This document shows, piece after piece, positions 8,580 through 16,082 of a stretch of DNA of 64,000 nucleotides (positions within the stretch are counted from its first letter, which is position 1; each line of letters starts with the position of its first letter). The stretch spans positions 1 to 64,000 of the forward strand of contig CALVLT010000001.1 of assembly GCA_944340905.1 (NCBI GenBank), written 5' to 3'. A program made the position numbers and the translations under genes. The notes under the pieces are model-generated. The model was given only the letters and a program-made list of their open reading frames with translations, did no database searches and was not told the DNA's origin. This stretch comes from an uncultured Clostridia bacterium. Lineage in GTDB: Bacteria; Bacillota; Clostridia; Christensenellales; Borkfalkiaceae.

Positions 8580-9404
8580 TCAGAGCATTTTGGAGATCGT
8601 GTTGGCAGCACTCGCCTTAAAGCGGTCGATCCGTTCCGAAATATAGGATACGATATCCGTTTTTTGGTCCATCAGCTGCGTGAGGTCCATCGCATAGTTG
8701 AGCGCGGTATACACGTCGCATGCGTGGCTCGCGGAAAAGGTTGCATTCGCCTGACGGCGCCCCTCCGCCGCCAGATCGTAGCGCTTGCCGCCCGCAATCT
8801 GACTGTCAAACACTGCGGAAAGCGCGCGGGAGAGGTTGGGGTGCCCGCCGCAGTCCAGGTATACCTTCTCGTCGTCGCAAAGCCAGTCGAGGTCGCGCCA
8901 TACTTCGCAGCCGTAAACCTTTTCGGGCCGCTCGTCCTCGCTTAGCAACCGCAGTGCCGCGATCACGCGCAGCGCAACCGCAACGTGCGTCTCATGCTTG
9001 TCCGCAAGGTTGTGCGTATATAGATATTTCGGCCTCGCCCTTCCGATCAGATCCGCGAGTTCTTCAACGACCTTTTGCTCATTTGCGTCCTTGACCGCTT
9101 TGGAAGGATGCCCGAGCAGGGCGAGAAAACCGTACTCCCCCACACATGCCGCCTTCTTCTGCTCGACGATGCGCACCGCCTTCATCTGTTCGTCGGTATA
9201 ATCGGCATAGACGCCACTGCGCGGGCTGCCCGCGCCATCCGTAACGACGACTGCACCGAACCACTGCTGCTTATTTGCAAAGCATCGGGAAATGGGTGCA
9301 TACGCCATAAACTCGATGTCATCCTGGTGCGCCGCGATCGCAAGATGCGTCGTGCGCGCGATTGCCGCCTCTTCCTCGCTGCCGTCCGGAATATAAATCT
9401 GCAT
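8580..9404 (-). CDS. PIG-L (LmbE-like) family deacetylase
   Basis: 274 residues. LAIAAHQDDIEFMAY is the zinc-binding signature of PIG-L/LmbE deacetylases, with Gln in place of the usual Pro in AHPDD. THNLADKHETHVAVALRV carries the second metal-binding histidine region. Family members remove N-acetyl groups from GlcNAc-type substrates. The gene lies 18 bases after nagB, so the pair would link deacetylation of an amino sugar or conjugate with glucosamine-6-phosphate deamination. The exact substrate cannot be read from sequence. No signal peptide is seen, so it is cytosolic. Confidence 0.88.
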   Translation of the reverse strand: MQIYIPDGSEEEAAIARTTHLAIAAHQDDIEFMAYAPISRCFANKQQWFGAVVVTDGAGSPRSGVYADYTDEQMKAVRIVEQKKAACVGEYGFLALLGHPSKAVKDANEQKVVEELADLIGRARPKYLYTHNLADKHETHVAVALRVIAALRLLSEDERPEKVYGCEVWRDLDWLCDDEKVYLDCGGHPNLSRALSAVFDSQIAGGKRYDLAAEGRRQANATFSASHACDVYTALNYAMDLTQLMDQKTDIVSYISERIDRFKASAANTISKML

Positions 9405-9422
9405 TATCCGCTCCTTATCGTC

Positions 9423-10145
9423 TTACAATTTCGCTGCAGCCGCCCGATCAGCAATGAGGATGCAATCGGGATGCAACTGCAATACGGAGGCGGGCACATC
9501 GGGCGTCACCTCACCCCTCGCCATTTTATACACCGCATCTGCCTTGTTGGCGCCGCTGGCAAGAATCAGAATCTTTTTTGCCTGCATGATCTGGCGGATC
9601 CCCATCGTGAAAGCCTTGCGCGGCACCTCGTCGATGCTTTCAAACAGCCGTGCATTGTCCCTGACGGTGCTCTCAGCCAAAGTGACGACATGGGTGCCGA
9701 TACCGAAGGGCGTACCCGGTTCGTTAAAGGCAATATGTCCGTTGCTGCCCAGCCCCAATAGCTGAATGTCGCGCGGCAGCATCTCCAGAATTGCATCGTA
9801 GCGGGCACATTCGGCCGCCTCGTCCGCCGCCATGCCGTTTTCAATGTTCGTGTTTTCAGGATCGATGTCCAACCCGTCAAACAAATTCTTTCTCATAAAA
9901 TAGGCGTAGCTCTGTTCATGCGCAGCAGGCAGGCCCTTGTATTCATCGAGGTTGACCGTGCGGATATGCGCATAGCTCGTGCCCTTTTTTTCATGATCGG
10001 CGATCATGTAGGCGTACAGCCCGAGCGGCGTTGTACCCGTGGCAAGTCCCAGCACCGCATACGGGTTTTTTCTGACGACTTCAAGCATGATCCCCGCAGC
10101 ATGCGCCGAGACCCCTTCATAATCTTTTGCAACAACAATTTTCAT
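9423..10145 (-). CDS. nagB: Glucosamine-6-phosphate deaminase
   Basis: 240 residues from the ATG at 10145, which has a purine-rich RBS. An upstream extension in the same frame has no good start and is rejected. Family signatures are LGLATGTTPLGLY, RTVNLDEYKGL and LGLGSNGHIAFNEPG. The enzyme converts glucosamine-6-phosphate to fructose-6-phosphate and ammonia in the cytosol. It is followed by the PIG-L gene and preceded by a 41-codon ORF. The motif CTGACAG occurs twice in the leader (around 10168-10180 and 10205-10215) and could be an operator. Confidence 0.95.
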   Translation of the reverse strand: MKIVVAKDYEGVSAHAAGIMLEVVRKNPYAVLGLATGTTPLGLYAYMIADHEKKGTSYAHIRTVNLDEYKGLPAAHEQSYAYFMRKNLFDGLDIDPENTNIENGMAADEAAECARYDAILEMLPRDIQLLGLGSNGHIAFNEPGTPFGIGTHVVTLAESTVRDNARLFESIDEVPRKAFTMGIRQIMQAKKILILASGANKADAVYKMARGEVTPDVPASVLQLHPDCILIADRAAAAKL

Positions 10146-10198
10146 TTGAGCCTCAGTCCCTTCCAACATCTGACAGTTTTGATTACGATTACAGTATA

Positions 10199-10324
10199 TC
10201 ACAAATTCTGACAGAAAGGCAAACAAATCGGCAAAGGATTTCCCTCCCTCGCATAAAATTCCGCTGCCTTCTCTTCAGATTGTGCTAATTTTACCATCTG
10301 CTCGACTGCTTCCACGCAGGACAT
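10199..10324 (-). CDS. Small ORF, 41 residues, with a strong RBS, upstream of nagB
   Basis: ATG at 10324 is preceded by AAGGAGG at 5 bases spacing and by a -35/-10 pair at 10354-10382. The product starts MSCVEAVEQMVKLA, has an acidic amphipathic middle, and ends with a Pro/Cys-rich tail containing ICLPFC (Cys3, Cys34, Cys38). It stops 53 bases before nagB. I recognise no family. It may be a leader peptide controlling nagB, or a small metal- or redox-active protein. The signals decide the call, not homology. Confidence 0.5.
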   Translation of the reverse strand: MSCVEAVEQMVKLAQSEEKAAEFYAREGNPLPICLPFCQNL

Positions 10325-10353
10325 AACTGCCTCCTTATCCCTTCTCTGCGATG

Positions 10354-10382
10354 ATTACAACCTTATTAGAGGCGTTTGTCAA
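10354..10382 (-). promoter_or_regulatory. Promoter of the small ORF-nagB-PIG-L unit
   Basis: On the - strand: TTGACA (10377-10382), 17-base spacer, TGTAAT (10354-10359). A second, weaker pair (TTGCCT at 10217-10222 and TATACT at 10193-10198) lies closer to nagB. Positions 10383-10522 hold no gene I can support. Confidence 0.65.
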
Positions 10383-10522
10383 TGCTTGTTTTTCTTAAGA
10401 TCCGGCTGTACCTCGAAAGCGTCGTCGGCGGGATTGGATTCTGTCACTTTCCTTTCTCCGTGCTCTGCCGCCTCCTCGCGCGAACTCCTGTGAATTCAGT
10501 ATTCCGAACTGCTTACAGCATA

Positions 10523-10558
10523 CAAAAACACGGCAGGACAACAATCCTGCCGTGTTTT
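10523..10558 (-). terminator. Terminator of the tRNA-Arg gene
   Basis: A perfect hairpin on the - strand, with arms at 10545-10560 and 10523-10538, loop of 6 bases and a T run. It begins directly at the encoded CCA end of the tRNA. Confidence 0.88.
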
Positions 10559-10635
10559 TGGTGCGCCGTAAGAGATTCGAACTCCTGGCCTTTGGTTCCG
10601 TAGACCAACGCTCTATCCAGCTGAGCTAACGGCGC
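10559..10635 (-). tRNA. tRNA-Arg (anticodon ACG)
   Basis: 77 bases with the CCA end encoded. The acceptor arms GCGCCGT and ACGGCGC pair over 7 bp. The D-arm GCTC/GAGC, anticodon stem TTGGT/ACCAA and T-loop TTCGAAT are all present. The seven-base anticodon loop is CTACGGA, giving ACG. It is read as Arg and, after A-to-I editing, serves CGU/CGC/CGA codons. Confidence 0.97.
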
Positions 10636-10685
10636 ATACATATTTTTGCCGGAACATATTTCCGACCTCGATCGAACACCATGTA

Positions 10686-10714
10686 ATTATACGCGATTCC
10701 CCCGCGTTTGTCAA
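10686..10714 (-). promoter_or_regulatory. Consensus promoter of tRNA-Arg
   Basis: TTGACA (10709-10714), 17-base spacer and TATAAT (10686-10691) on the - strand, 51 bases before the mature tRNA end. Confidence 0.92.
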
Positions 10715-10736
10715 CGGTTTTCAGGGGGAAATTGCG

Positions 10737-10924
10737 TTGTCCACAGAAAATTTATGACTGTGGATAACTTTTTTAAAAATTGAGCCTGTCCGAGGGAGAT
10801 AATTTGTCGAAACAGGCAGAAATTTGCCGAACGAACGTTTTTTTGTGGATAACTTTTTTGAAAACTTTTGTTTGGAATACGGAAAATACACGCAAAATGT
10901 GCGTTTCCCGACACGTTTTCCACG
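10737..10924. promoter_or_regulatory. Cluster of DnaA-box and Spo0A-box sequences
   Basis: Two perfect DnaA boxes (TGTGGATAA at 10759-10767 and 10844-10852), one near box (TTGTCCACA at 10737-10745) and a weak one at 10916-10924 surround two Spo0A-box-like sites, TTTGTCGAAA (10803-10812) and TTTGCCGAA (10823-10831; consensus TGNCGAA). A/T-rich tracts lie beside the DnaA boxes. This is the only content of the 290-base gap between the tRNA and the NusG-II gene. No dnaA gene is near and the flanking genes run one way, so a chromosomal origin is not implied. Confidence 0.5.
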
Positions 10925-10928
10925 CATA

Positions 10929-11402
10929 TCAACCGAAAGAAGGCATTGAAAGGTCCTCGCCGTCAAGCGGTGTGACCTTCAACCCATTCGGTATACATAT
11001 GATAACGCTGCCGCCCTCCCCGATGGCCTGCATCACGGTGCAATCCTTTCTGAAACTACAGTCGGCATCCCGCATCACTGCCGTGCCCGCCCCGTCGTCG
11101 ATGGCAAGTTCGTTCCAGCCGTGCTCCGTCTGAATGCGCACAAGCAGCACATCGCCGTCCTGCCGCTGCGAGATGCGGCTCTCCCAGCCTTCGCCGATCG
11201 TTCCGCCCTCCCCGAACACATAGGTGTAGACCGTAACGCCATCTGCCTCCACGCGAACGCCGCGCGCATCCCGCGTATCGAATGCATCGGAAAAGACAAA
11301 AACGACAAAGAGCACGACGATCAGCGCCGCGATCAGCAGATAGACAAGAATATCCCATCCGGAAAACAGCCGGTGCTCCCGTACAAGGCGTGCGCGGTTC
11401 AT
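10929..11402 (-). CDS. Membrane-anchored NusG domain II protein
   Basis: 157 residues: a cytoplasmic start, one transmembrane helix (about residues 18-38) and an extracytoplasmic domain. The tail MRDADCSFRKDCTVM...GGSVIICIPNGLKV is characteristic of the 'NusG domain II' family, with a conserved Cys pair. Despite the name the family is not the elongation factor. The start overlaps the apbE stop (ATGA), so the two are translationally coupled. The pairing suggests a role with an extracytoplasmic flavoprotein or electron-transfer system. Confidence 0.8.
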   Translation of the reverse strand: MNRARLVREHRLFSGWDILVYLLIAALIVVLFVVFVFSDAFDTRDARGVRVEADGVTVYTYVFGEGGTIGEGWESRISQRQDGDVLLVRIQTEHGWNELAIDDGAGTAVMRDADCSFRKDCTVMQAIGEGGSVIICIPNGLKVTPLDGEDLSMPSFG

Positions 11403-12574
11403 GCGATGGCCTCCGCGCGCATCAAGGAAGTGTCGAGCCGCCAGTCCTCCAGATTGGAATACGCCGTATATTCATTGGTTTGCGCATCATACCACACGAA
11501 CAGCGTGCGGAAGGTATCGGCATGCGCCGCCGCATATGCGAGCGCCTCTTCAAGCGACATGCAGCACATGGCCGTTGCCCGCGCATCCCCCTCTGCCGCA
11601 CTGCCGCCCACGATGCTTGCACAGACCACATGGCTGAGCTGACTGCGCGAACCGTCGGTGCCGATCGGATACCCTGTATCGGGGTCGATGATATGGCAGT
11701 AGCGCACGCCTCCGATCTCATAGTACTGCTCATAGTCCCCGCTCGTGGTGATCACCATATCCCGCGCGCGCAGCGTGGCATAGTGCGATCCTTCCGGAAG
11801 CGGGCGCGGCGCATTTGCCGTTACCTCCCATACCCCGTCCGACGCCGACGGATCGGCGAGCAACAGCATCGAGCTGCCGCCGAGATTGTAGTAGCCGTAT
11901 TGCTGCCCCGCCGCACTTAATATTTCTGAGGCACGGTCGGCACAATATCCCTTGCCGATGCCGCTCAGATTGAGCTGCATGGTATAGGTCACGCCATCCA
12001 CTTCGACGCAGGCGTTTTCCGGCTTGACGGCATAATACCCGTTTTCATCCTCGCCCAGTTCCACAGCGCCGAAATCGAGCATTCCCTCCGAAGAAAACGC
12101 CCGGATATACTTTTCGTCCGGAAGTTCGCTCGTATAGTCGGCACGGTCATAGGGCTGTTCGGGGGTATAATCGGACGCGCGGTGGCGCGGGGAAAAGCCC
12201 CACAGGTCGACCAGCAGTCCGGTAGCGGGATTGTATTTACCACCCGTCTGCGCATACATCTCCTGTGCGACAATGAGGACATCGTAGGCGATCTTTCCGA
12301 TCTTCACCCGCTCACCTGCGGCGGCGGCATTGAGCCGTGCGATCGAACTGTCGGCGCTCTCGGTCGTAATATCCGCCTCGATCTCCTGCGCGCTTGCGGA
12401 AAGCTGCGACCAGATCGCCTGCGCATCCTGCGTCTGCTCCGGAATATACGCCCAGCGCACCACGGAGCCGAAACGACCGATATCATAAAACGCCGCAAGT
12501 TCGTTGCGTGCACATGCGGAAAGGGACAGCGCGCACGCAAGCAAAACGGCAGCCGTTGCTTTAATTTTCCGCAT
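11399..12574 (-). CDS. apbE: FAD:protein FMN transferase (ApbE), lipoprotein
   Basis: 391 residues beginning with a lipoprotein signal peptide (lipobox LSAC). ApbE motifs are GGKYNPATGLLVDLWGF, LNLSGIGKGYCADRA, YYNLGGSSMLL and HIIDPDTGYPIG; the last includes the metal and FAD site. The enzyme attaches FMN covalently to Thr/Ser of exported flavoproteins such as Rnf/Nqr subunits or FMN-binding domain proteins. No target protein is encoded in this window. The RBS is GGGAGGGG, and a promoter lies at 12604-12632. Confidence 0.92.
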   Translation of the reverse strand: MRKIKATAAVLLACALSLSACARNELAAFYDIGRFGSVVRWAYIPEQTQDAQAIWSQLSASAQEIEADITTESADSSIARLNAAAAGERVKIGKIAYDVLIVAQEMYAQTGGKYNPATGLLVDLWGFSPRHRASDYTPEQPYDRADYTSELPDEKYIRAFSSEGMLDFGAVELGEDENGYYAVKPENACVEVDGVTYTMQLNLSGIGKGYCADRASEILSAAGQQYGYYNLGGSSMLLLADPSASDGVWEVTANAPRPLPEGSHYATLRARDMVITTSGDYEQYYEIGGVRYCHIIDPDTGYPIGTDGSRSQLSHVVCASIVGGSAAEGDARATAMCCMSLEEALAYAAAHADTFRTLFVWYDAQTNEYTAYSNLEDWRLDTSLMRAEAIA

Positions 12575-12603
12575 ATGCCCCTCCCTGCCCCGACTTTTCT
12601 CCT

Positions 12604-12632
12604 ATTGTAGCGCATTTCACACAAAAAAACAA
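12604..12632 (-). promoter_or_regulatory. Probable apbE promoter
   Basis: TTGTTT (12627-12632), 17-base spacer, TACAAT (12604-12609) on the - strand. It overlaps the T tract of the preceding terminator. Confidence 0.5.
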
Positions 12633-12659
12633 GAAAAAGAGGCCCGCAAAATGCAGGCC
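12631..12659 (-). terminator. Terminator of the SPFH/zinc-ribbon operon
   Basis: On the - strand GGCCTGC and GCGGGCC pair (one G-T pair) across ATTTT, followed by TCTTTTTCTT. Confidence 0.65.
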
Positions 12660-12681
12660 CCTATCCGTTGCGGACGCAAAT

Positions 12682-13137
12682 TCAGTCCTCTTTGTTCTCT
12701 TCTTCCTGACGGCGCGCCTCTTCCTCAGCCTTGCGCTGGCGGTAGGTCTTATAGCCCGCCTTCTGATTGTCACCCGTATCCCACTTCTTGCCGCCGACGG
12801 CAACAAACCCGACGAGCAATGCGACGGCAAGAACGACGGCAATGATGGGCATGACAATCTCGCCGGGGAGAGCGATCTCGCAGGCGAGCGTGATGACCGC
12901 GACGACCAAAAATCCCGCGCCGAAGAAGATCCAAAGTTTCTTCAAAGGTCCGGCGGACTTGCCGAACAGCCCGCGCCCAATGAACGCAAGACCGAGCACC
13001 CCCGCCGCAATGGTCGCCGCCCAGCCGAGCGTAAACCATTCCATGCCCGCCACGCCAACCGCCGACAGAAGCCACAGCACGGCGATGACGACAATCAAGA
13101 GACAGACAACAAACCCAAATAAGAATTTTTTGCTCAT
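12682..13137 (-). CDS. Small membrane protein with charged C-terminal tail
   Basis: 151 residues with four predicted membrane helices (about 5-28, 35-55, 66-88 and 91-113). The cytoplasmic tail is highly charged (KAGYKTYRQRKAEEEARRQ). ATG with AGGAGGT RBS. It is the third gene of the SPFH-zinc ribbon-membrane protein unit, 13 bases after the zinc-ribbon gene. I do not recognise a named family. It could be a membrane anchor for the other two proteins. Confidence 0.7.
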   Translation of the reverse strand: MSKKFLFGFVVCLLIVVIAVLWLLSAVGVAGMEWFTLGWAATIAAGVLGLAFIGRGLFGKSAGPLKKLWIFFGAGFLVVAVITLACEIALPGEIVMPIIAVVLAVALLVGFVAVGGKKWDTGDNQKAGYKTYRQRKAEEEARRQEEENKED

Positions 13138-13150
13138 GTTTTACCTCCTG

Positions 13151-14356
13151 TCAGAACGGGCCTAAGCCGTTCAGCCACATATACAGAATGACCGCACCAG
13201 CGATGAGGGCAAGCCCCAAAAGGACAACGATCCCGACCTTGAACGCGGAGACGGGCGCCTTGCCCGTAACCTTGCCGTTGTGTCCGCTGACAAAGAAATT
13301 GTACAGTTTTTTCTTCCAGCTGCAGTGCCCGACATAGACGGGCAGCAGAAGATATTTATACGTCGTATTCCTGCAATGAAACTTCAAATCAAAGGATACG
13401 ATCGTATCGTAATCATATCTTGCGAGAACGGCGGACCTGAGCATGCCGTGGATAACGCCCTTTGCCTCCTCCCAACAGGCAATACCGTCTTTGGTATACT
13501 GTCCAGCCGTATAGCCGCTCAGGTATTCGCGGCGGTACTCCTTGCTCTCGTTGGTATCGAAGGGTTGCAGTGCATTCAGGGATTTCTGCCCGATCTTGTC
13601 GGACGCCTGAATAAGGATGTCGTCAAAAAATTCCGAATAGTTCCCGCGGACGGGAAATGTAACGAGATAACGCTCCTGCACCGTCCTGCCGTTCACCCGG
13701 CGCGTGCGGTAATGATATTTCCCGAGCATCCCCGAATACCAGGCATCCGCCGAGGTGTCAAAGGAAAACGCAGGCATATACGTGCCGATAACGTGCTCGG
13801 GATCGGCCCCCTTGCGGAATCTGCGCGGCGCAAACAGTTTTTTCTTTGCCCAGCGCTTGACGCGCCCGATCGCGTCCTCCGTTGTGACGGAGAACGGCAC
13901 GATGGCATTCGGCTTGAGACCGGGCAACTCCTCCGTGCGCACGATATTCGTCGTACCGCAGAACGGGCACTTCTTTGCGATCTCTCCGTTTGCGAGAATT
14001 TCCTGTGCGCCGCAGTTCTCGCAGCGGAACACGTGCGTCTCCGCGCCCCATTCGTTGGTGCGGGCCAAAAGGCGCTCGAAATCCTGTTCTTCGCTCGTCT
14101 TTGCCTGTACGTCAACGACGGTATCGCAGTGCTCGCAGTAGAGTTTCCCGCGTTCGGAGTCATAGACCATGTTTGCCCCGCACGCAGGGCACTTCATCAC
14201 GCCTGTCTGATTTTCGACCTCATCGTCCGCCGTGTATGTACGCGCAGGGGCGGCAGCAGCCGCAGACTCTTCACGGGCGGGCGAATCGCCGTCAAATTCC
14301 GAAAAGGGCGAACTGCCTGCGGACGGATCGAATTCAGAAAAGGGAGAATCGGACAT
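13151..14356 (-). CDS. Zinc-ribbon membrane protein
   Basis: 401 residues. The start is low-complexity with a duplicated SPFSEFD motif, then two zinc ribbons: CPACGANMVYDSERGKLYCEHC (broken here: first pair CPAC, second CEHC) and CENCGAQ...CPFCG. A central domain of about 200 residues has no motif I can name, and the chain ends with one transmembrane helix (about 374-396). This is the TFIIB-type zinc-ribbon membrane protein often seen beside SPFH genes in Firmicutes. It sits 15 bases after the SPFH gene. The function is unknown; a client or adaptor of the SPFH scaffold is a reasonable guess. Confidence 0.75.
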   Translation of the reverse strand: MSDSPFSEFDPSAGSSPFSEFDGDSPAREESAAAAAPARTYTADDEVENQTGVMKCPACGANMVYDSERGKLYCEHCDTVVDVQAKTSEEQDFERLLARTNEWGAETHVFRCENCGAQEILANGEIAKKCPFCGTTNIVRTEELPGLKPNAIVPFSVTTEDAIGRVKRWAKKKLFAPRRFRKGADPEHVIGTYMPAFSFDTSADAWYSGMLGKYHYRTRRVNGRTVQERYLVTFPVRGNYSEFFDDILIQASDKIGQKSLNALQPFDTNESKEYRREYLSGYTAGQYTKDGIACWEEAKGVIHGMLRSAVLARYDYDTIVSFDLKFHCRNTTYKYLLLPVYVGHCSWKKKLYNFFVSGHNGKVTGKAPVSAFKVGIVVLLGLALIAGAVILYMWLNGLGPF

Positions 14357-14371
14357 ATTCCCTTCCCTCCG

Positions 14372-15460
14372 TCAAAGTTTTTGGCCGCACTCGGGGCAAA
14401 ACTTTGCCCCCGCCTTGACGGGCTTACCGCACTTGGAACACGTCGCCTGCAGCGGCTGACCGCACTCGGGGCAGAACTTTGCGCCCTCTTTAACGGGTTT
14501 TCCGCACTTGGGACAGACGCTGCCGAGGGGCTTGCCGCACTCGGGACAGAACTTCGCGCCCGCCGAGACACGCGCCCCGCAGGTAGGACACGTTGCACTC
14601 TTTTCCGGCTCCGCCGCCCCCCCTTGGTCGCGGCGCATCATGTCTCCGAACATGCTGCCCATGCCGAACCCGAGCCCCGCGCCCATCGTGGCGCCCGCCA
14701 TGCCGGGATTCTTTGCCGCCTCTTTCAGTGCGTCCGCCTGCGCCATGCGCGTGTAGACGTCCATGTTGCCGCGCATCATGCCCAGCGACGTGTTCTTGTC
14801 GAGCGCCTCTTCCAGTTCCCTGGGCAGCGAAAAATTCTCAAAGACAAAGTTGGTCAGTTCCATGCCCAGCTTTTCAAAGGAAGGCTGCATGGCGCTGCGC
14901 ACCTTTTCGCCGAGTTCGGTCAAATTTCCCGCCATGTCGAGAATGGGAATGCCGCTCTCGCCGATCGCATCGGAAATGGCGCTCACGACGATGCTCTTGA
15001 TATAGCTTGTGATGTCCTCCGTACGGAAGGAGGAATTGGTACCCGAAAGCTCCTGCATAAAGACGAACGCATCCTTGACGCGGAAGGCATAGGTGCCGTA
15101 GCCGCGCACGCGGACAGCTCCGTAGTCGGCATCGCGGATGATGATTGGATTCGCCGTCCCCCACTTGCAGTTCGTAAACTGCTTGGTGTTGACAAAATAG
15201 ATGTCCGAACGGAAAGGATTTTCAAACCCGTACTTCCAGGACATGAGCTTGGTGAGCACGGGAATGGATTCGGTATCCAGTTTATAGTAACCCGGCTCAA
15301 ACACATCCGCCATCTTGCCTTTGTGCGCAAAGATTGCCACCTGGGAATCGCGCACGGTGAGCACGGAACCCTTGCTGACATAATCATTTTTCATGTCTAT
15401 TTTATAGACGATGATGTTTTTGGTATTGTCCGCCCATTCAATGTTCTTGAGCAATCCCAT
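14372..15460 (-). CDS. SPFH (band 7)-domain protein with three C-terminal zinc ribbons
   Basis: 362 residues. An SPFH domain covers about residues 30-240, followed by a coiled segment, a Gly/Met-rich stretch (MAGATMGAGLGFGMGSMFG) and three zinc ribbons, each with two CxxC knuckles ending CPECGxPL. It has no N-terminal membrane helix, like the 'virion core protein' class of SPFH proteins. SPFH proteins form membrane-associated oligomeric scaffolds. It heads a three-gene unit behind a consensus promoter. A second, related SPFH protein is encoded at 19917-20759. Confidence 0.85.
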   Translation of the reverse strand: MGLLKNIEWADNTKNIIVYKIDMKNDYVSKGSVLTVRDSQVAIFAHKGKMADVFEPGYYKLDTESIPVLTKLMSWKYGFENPFRSDIYFVNTKQFTNCKWGTANPIIIRDADYGAVRVRGYGTYAFRVKDAFVFMQELSGTNSSFRTEDITSYIKSIVVSAISDAIGESGIPILDMAGNLTELGEKVRSAMQPSFEKLGMELTNFVFENFSLPRELEEALDKNTSLGMMRGNMDVYTRMAQADALKEAAKNPGMAGATMGAGLGFGMGSMFGDMMRRDQGGAAEPEKSATCPTCGARVSAGAKFCPECGKPLGSVCPKCGKPVKEGAKFCPECGQPLQATCSKCGKPVKAGAKFCPECGQKL

Positions 15461-15500
15461 AGAAGTACCTCTTGCATTTCTCTTAGTTTCGTCAGATTTG

Positions 15501-15529
15501 ATTATATCATATTTTCACACAGCTGTCAA
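15501..15529 (-). promoter_or_regulatory. Consensus promoter of the SPFH operon
   Basis: TTGACA (15524-15529), 17-base spacer, TATAAT (15501-15506) on the - strand, 41 bases before the ATG. Confidence 0.92.
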
Positions 15530-15553
15530 GATTCCTCCGATAATTTGCGAAAC

Positions 15554-15600
15554 AAAAAAAGCGTTTCCGCATTTTCTGAGAAAGAAAATGCGGAAACGGC
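15554..15600 (-). terminator. Terminator after spoVAE
   Basis: A 15-bp hairpin with arms 15584-15598 and 15562-15576, loop TTTCTCA on the - strand, followed by a run of T. The 96 bases between it and spoVAE show nothing else. Confidence 0.8.
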
Positions 15601-15696
15601 CGGATGGCGCAAGATTCGCCCTTATGAACACCTTTGTTCAAACACCGAAAACATATACTCCACGATGGAGTGAACGAAATTTGGACAAGCGGAGCG

Positions 15697-16074
15697 CTAA
15701 TTGTGTTTGGTGTGGGAGCGGAACACGAGGGAAGCGAGAAAGGAAAAGACGACTGCCGCGGTGACGCCCGCGCTTGCCGCTCCGAGCGCGCCCGTGAGCG
15801 CCTGGAACAGCCCCTCCTGCGCCCCCTTCATGGCGCCGCTCGCGAGCAGATAGCCGAATCCCGAAATTGGGACGGTGGCTCCCGCGCCCGCCCACTCCAC
15901 GAGGGGCTGATAGACGCCGAACGCCGTGAGGACGATGCCAGCCAGCATGAAGATGACGAGGATCTTCCCCGCCGTCAGATCGGTAAAGTTGATGATGACC
16001 TGCGCGATGGCACAGATGAGTCCGCCCACGGCGAACGCCTTCAGAAAGGCGAGCAAAATTACCAAAACTTCCAT
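15697..16074 (-). CDS. spoVAE: Stage V sporulation protein AE
   Basis: 125 residues from ATG 16074 (RBS GGGGG), almost entirely hydrophobic with about four membrane helices. LAFLKAFAVGGLICAIAQVI, FMLAGIVLTAFGVY and GFGYLLASGAMKGA are family features. SpoVA proteins form the dipicolinic-acid channel of the inner spore membrane, used during sporulation and germination. It follows spoVAD by 8 bases. spoVAC, normally upstream, is absent here. Confidence 0.92.
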   Translation of the reverse strand: MEVLVILLAFLKAFAVGGLICAIAQVIINFTDLTAGKILVIFMLAGIVLTAFGVYQPLVEWAGAGATVPISGFGYLLASGAMKGAQEGLFQALTGALGAASAGVTAAVVFSFLASLVFRSHTKHN

Positions 16075-16082
16075 GATTCCCC

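Noticed and set aside
10737..10924. Reading the DnaA-box cluster as the chromosome origin
   Set aside because: No dnaA, dnaN or rpmH is near, and genes on both sides run on the - strand. Only a binding-site cluster is supported.
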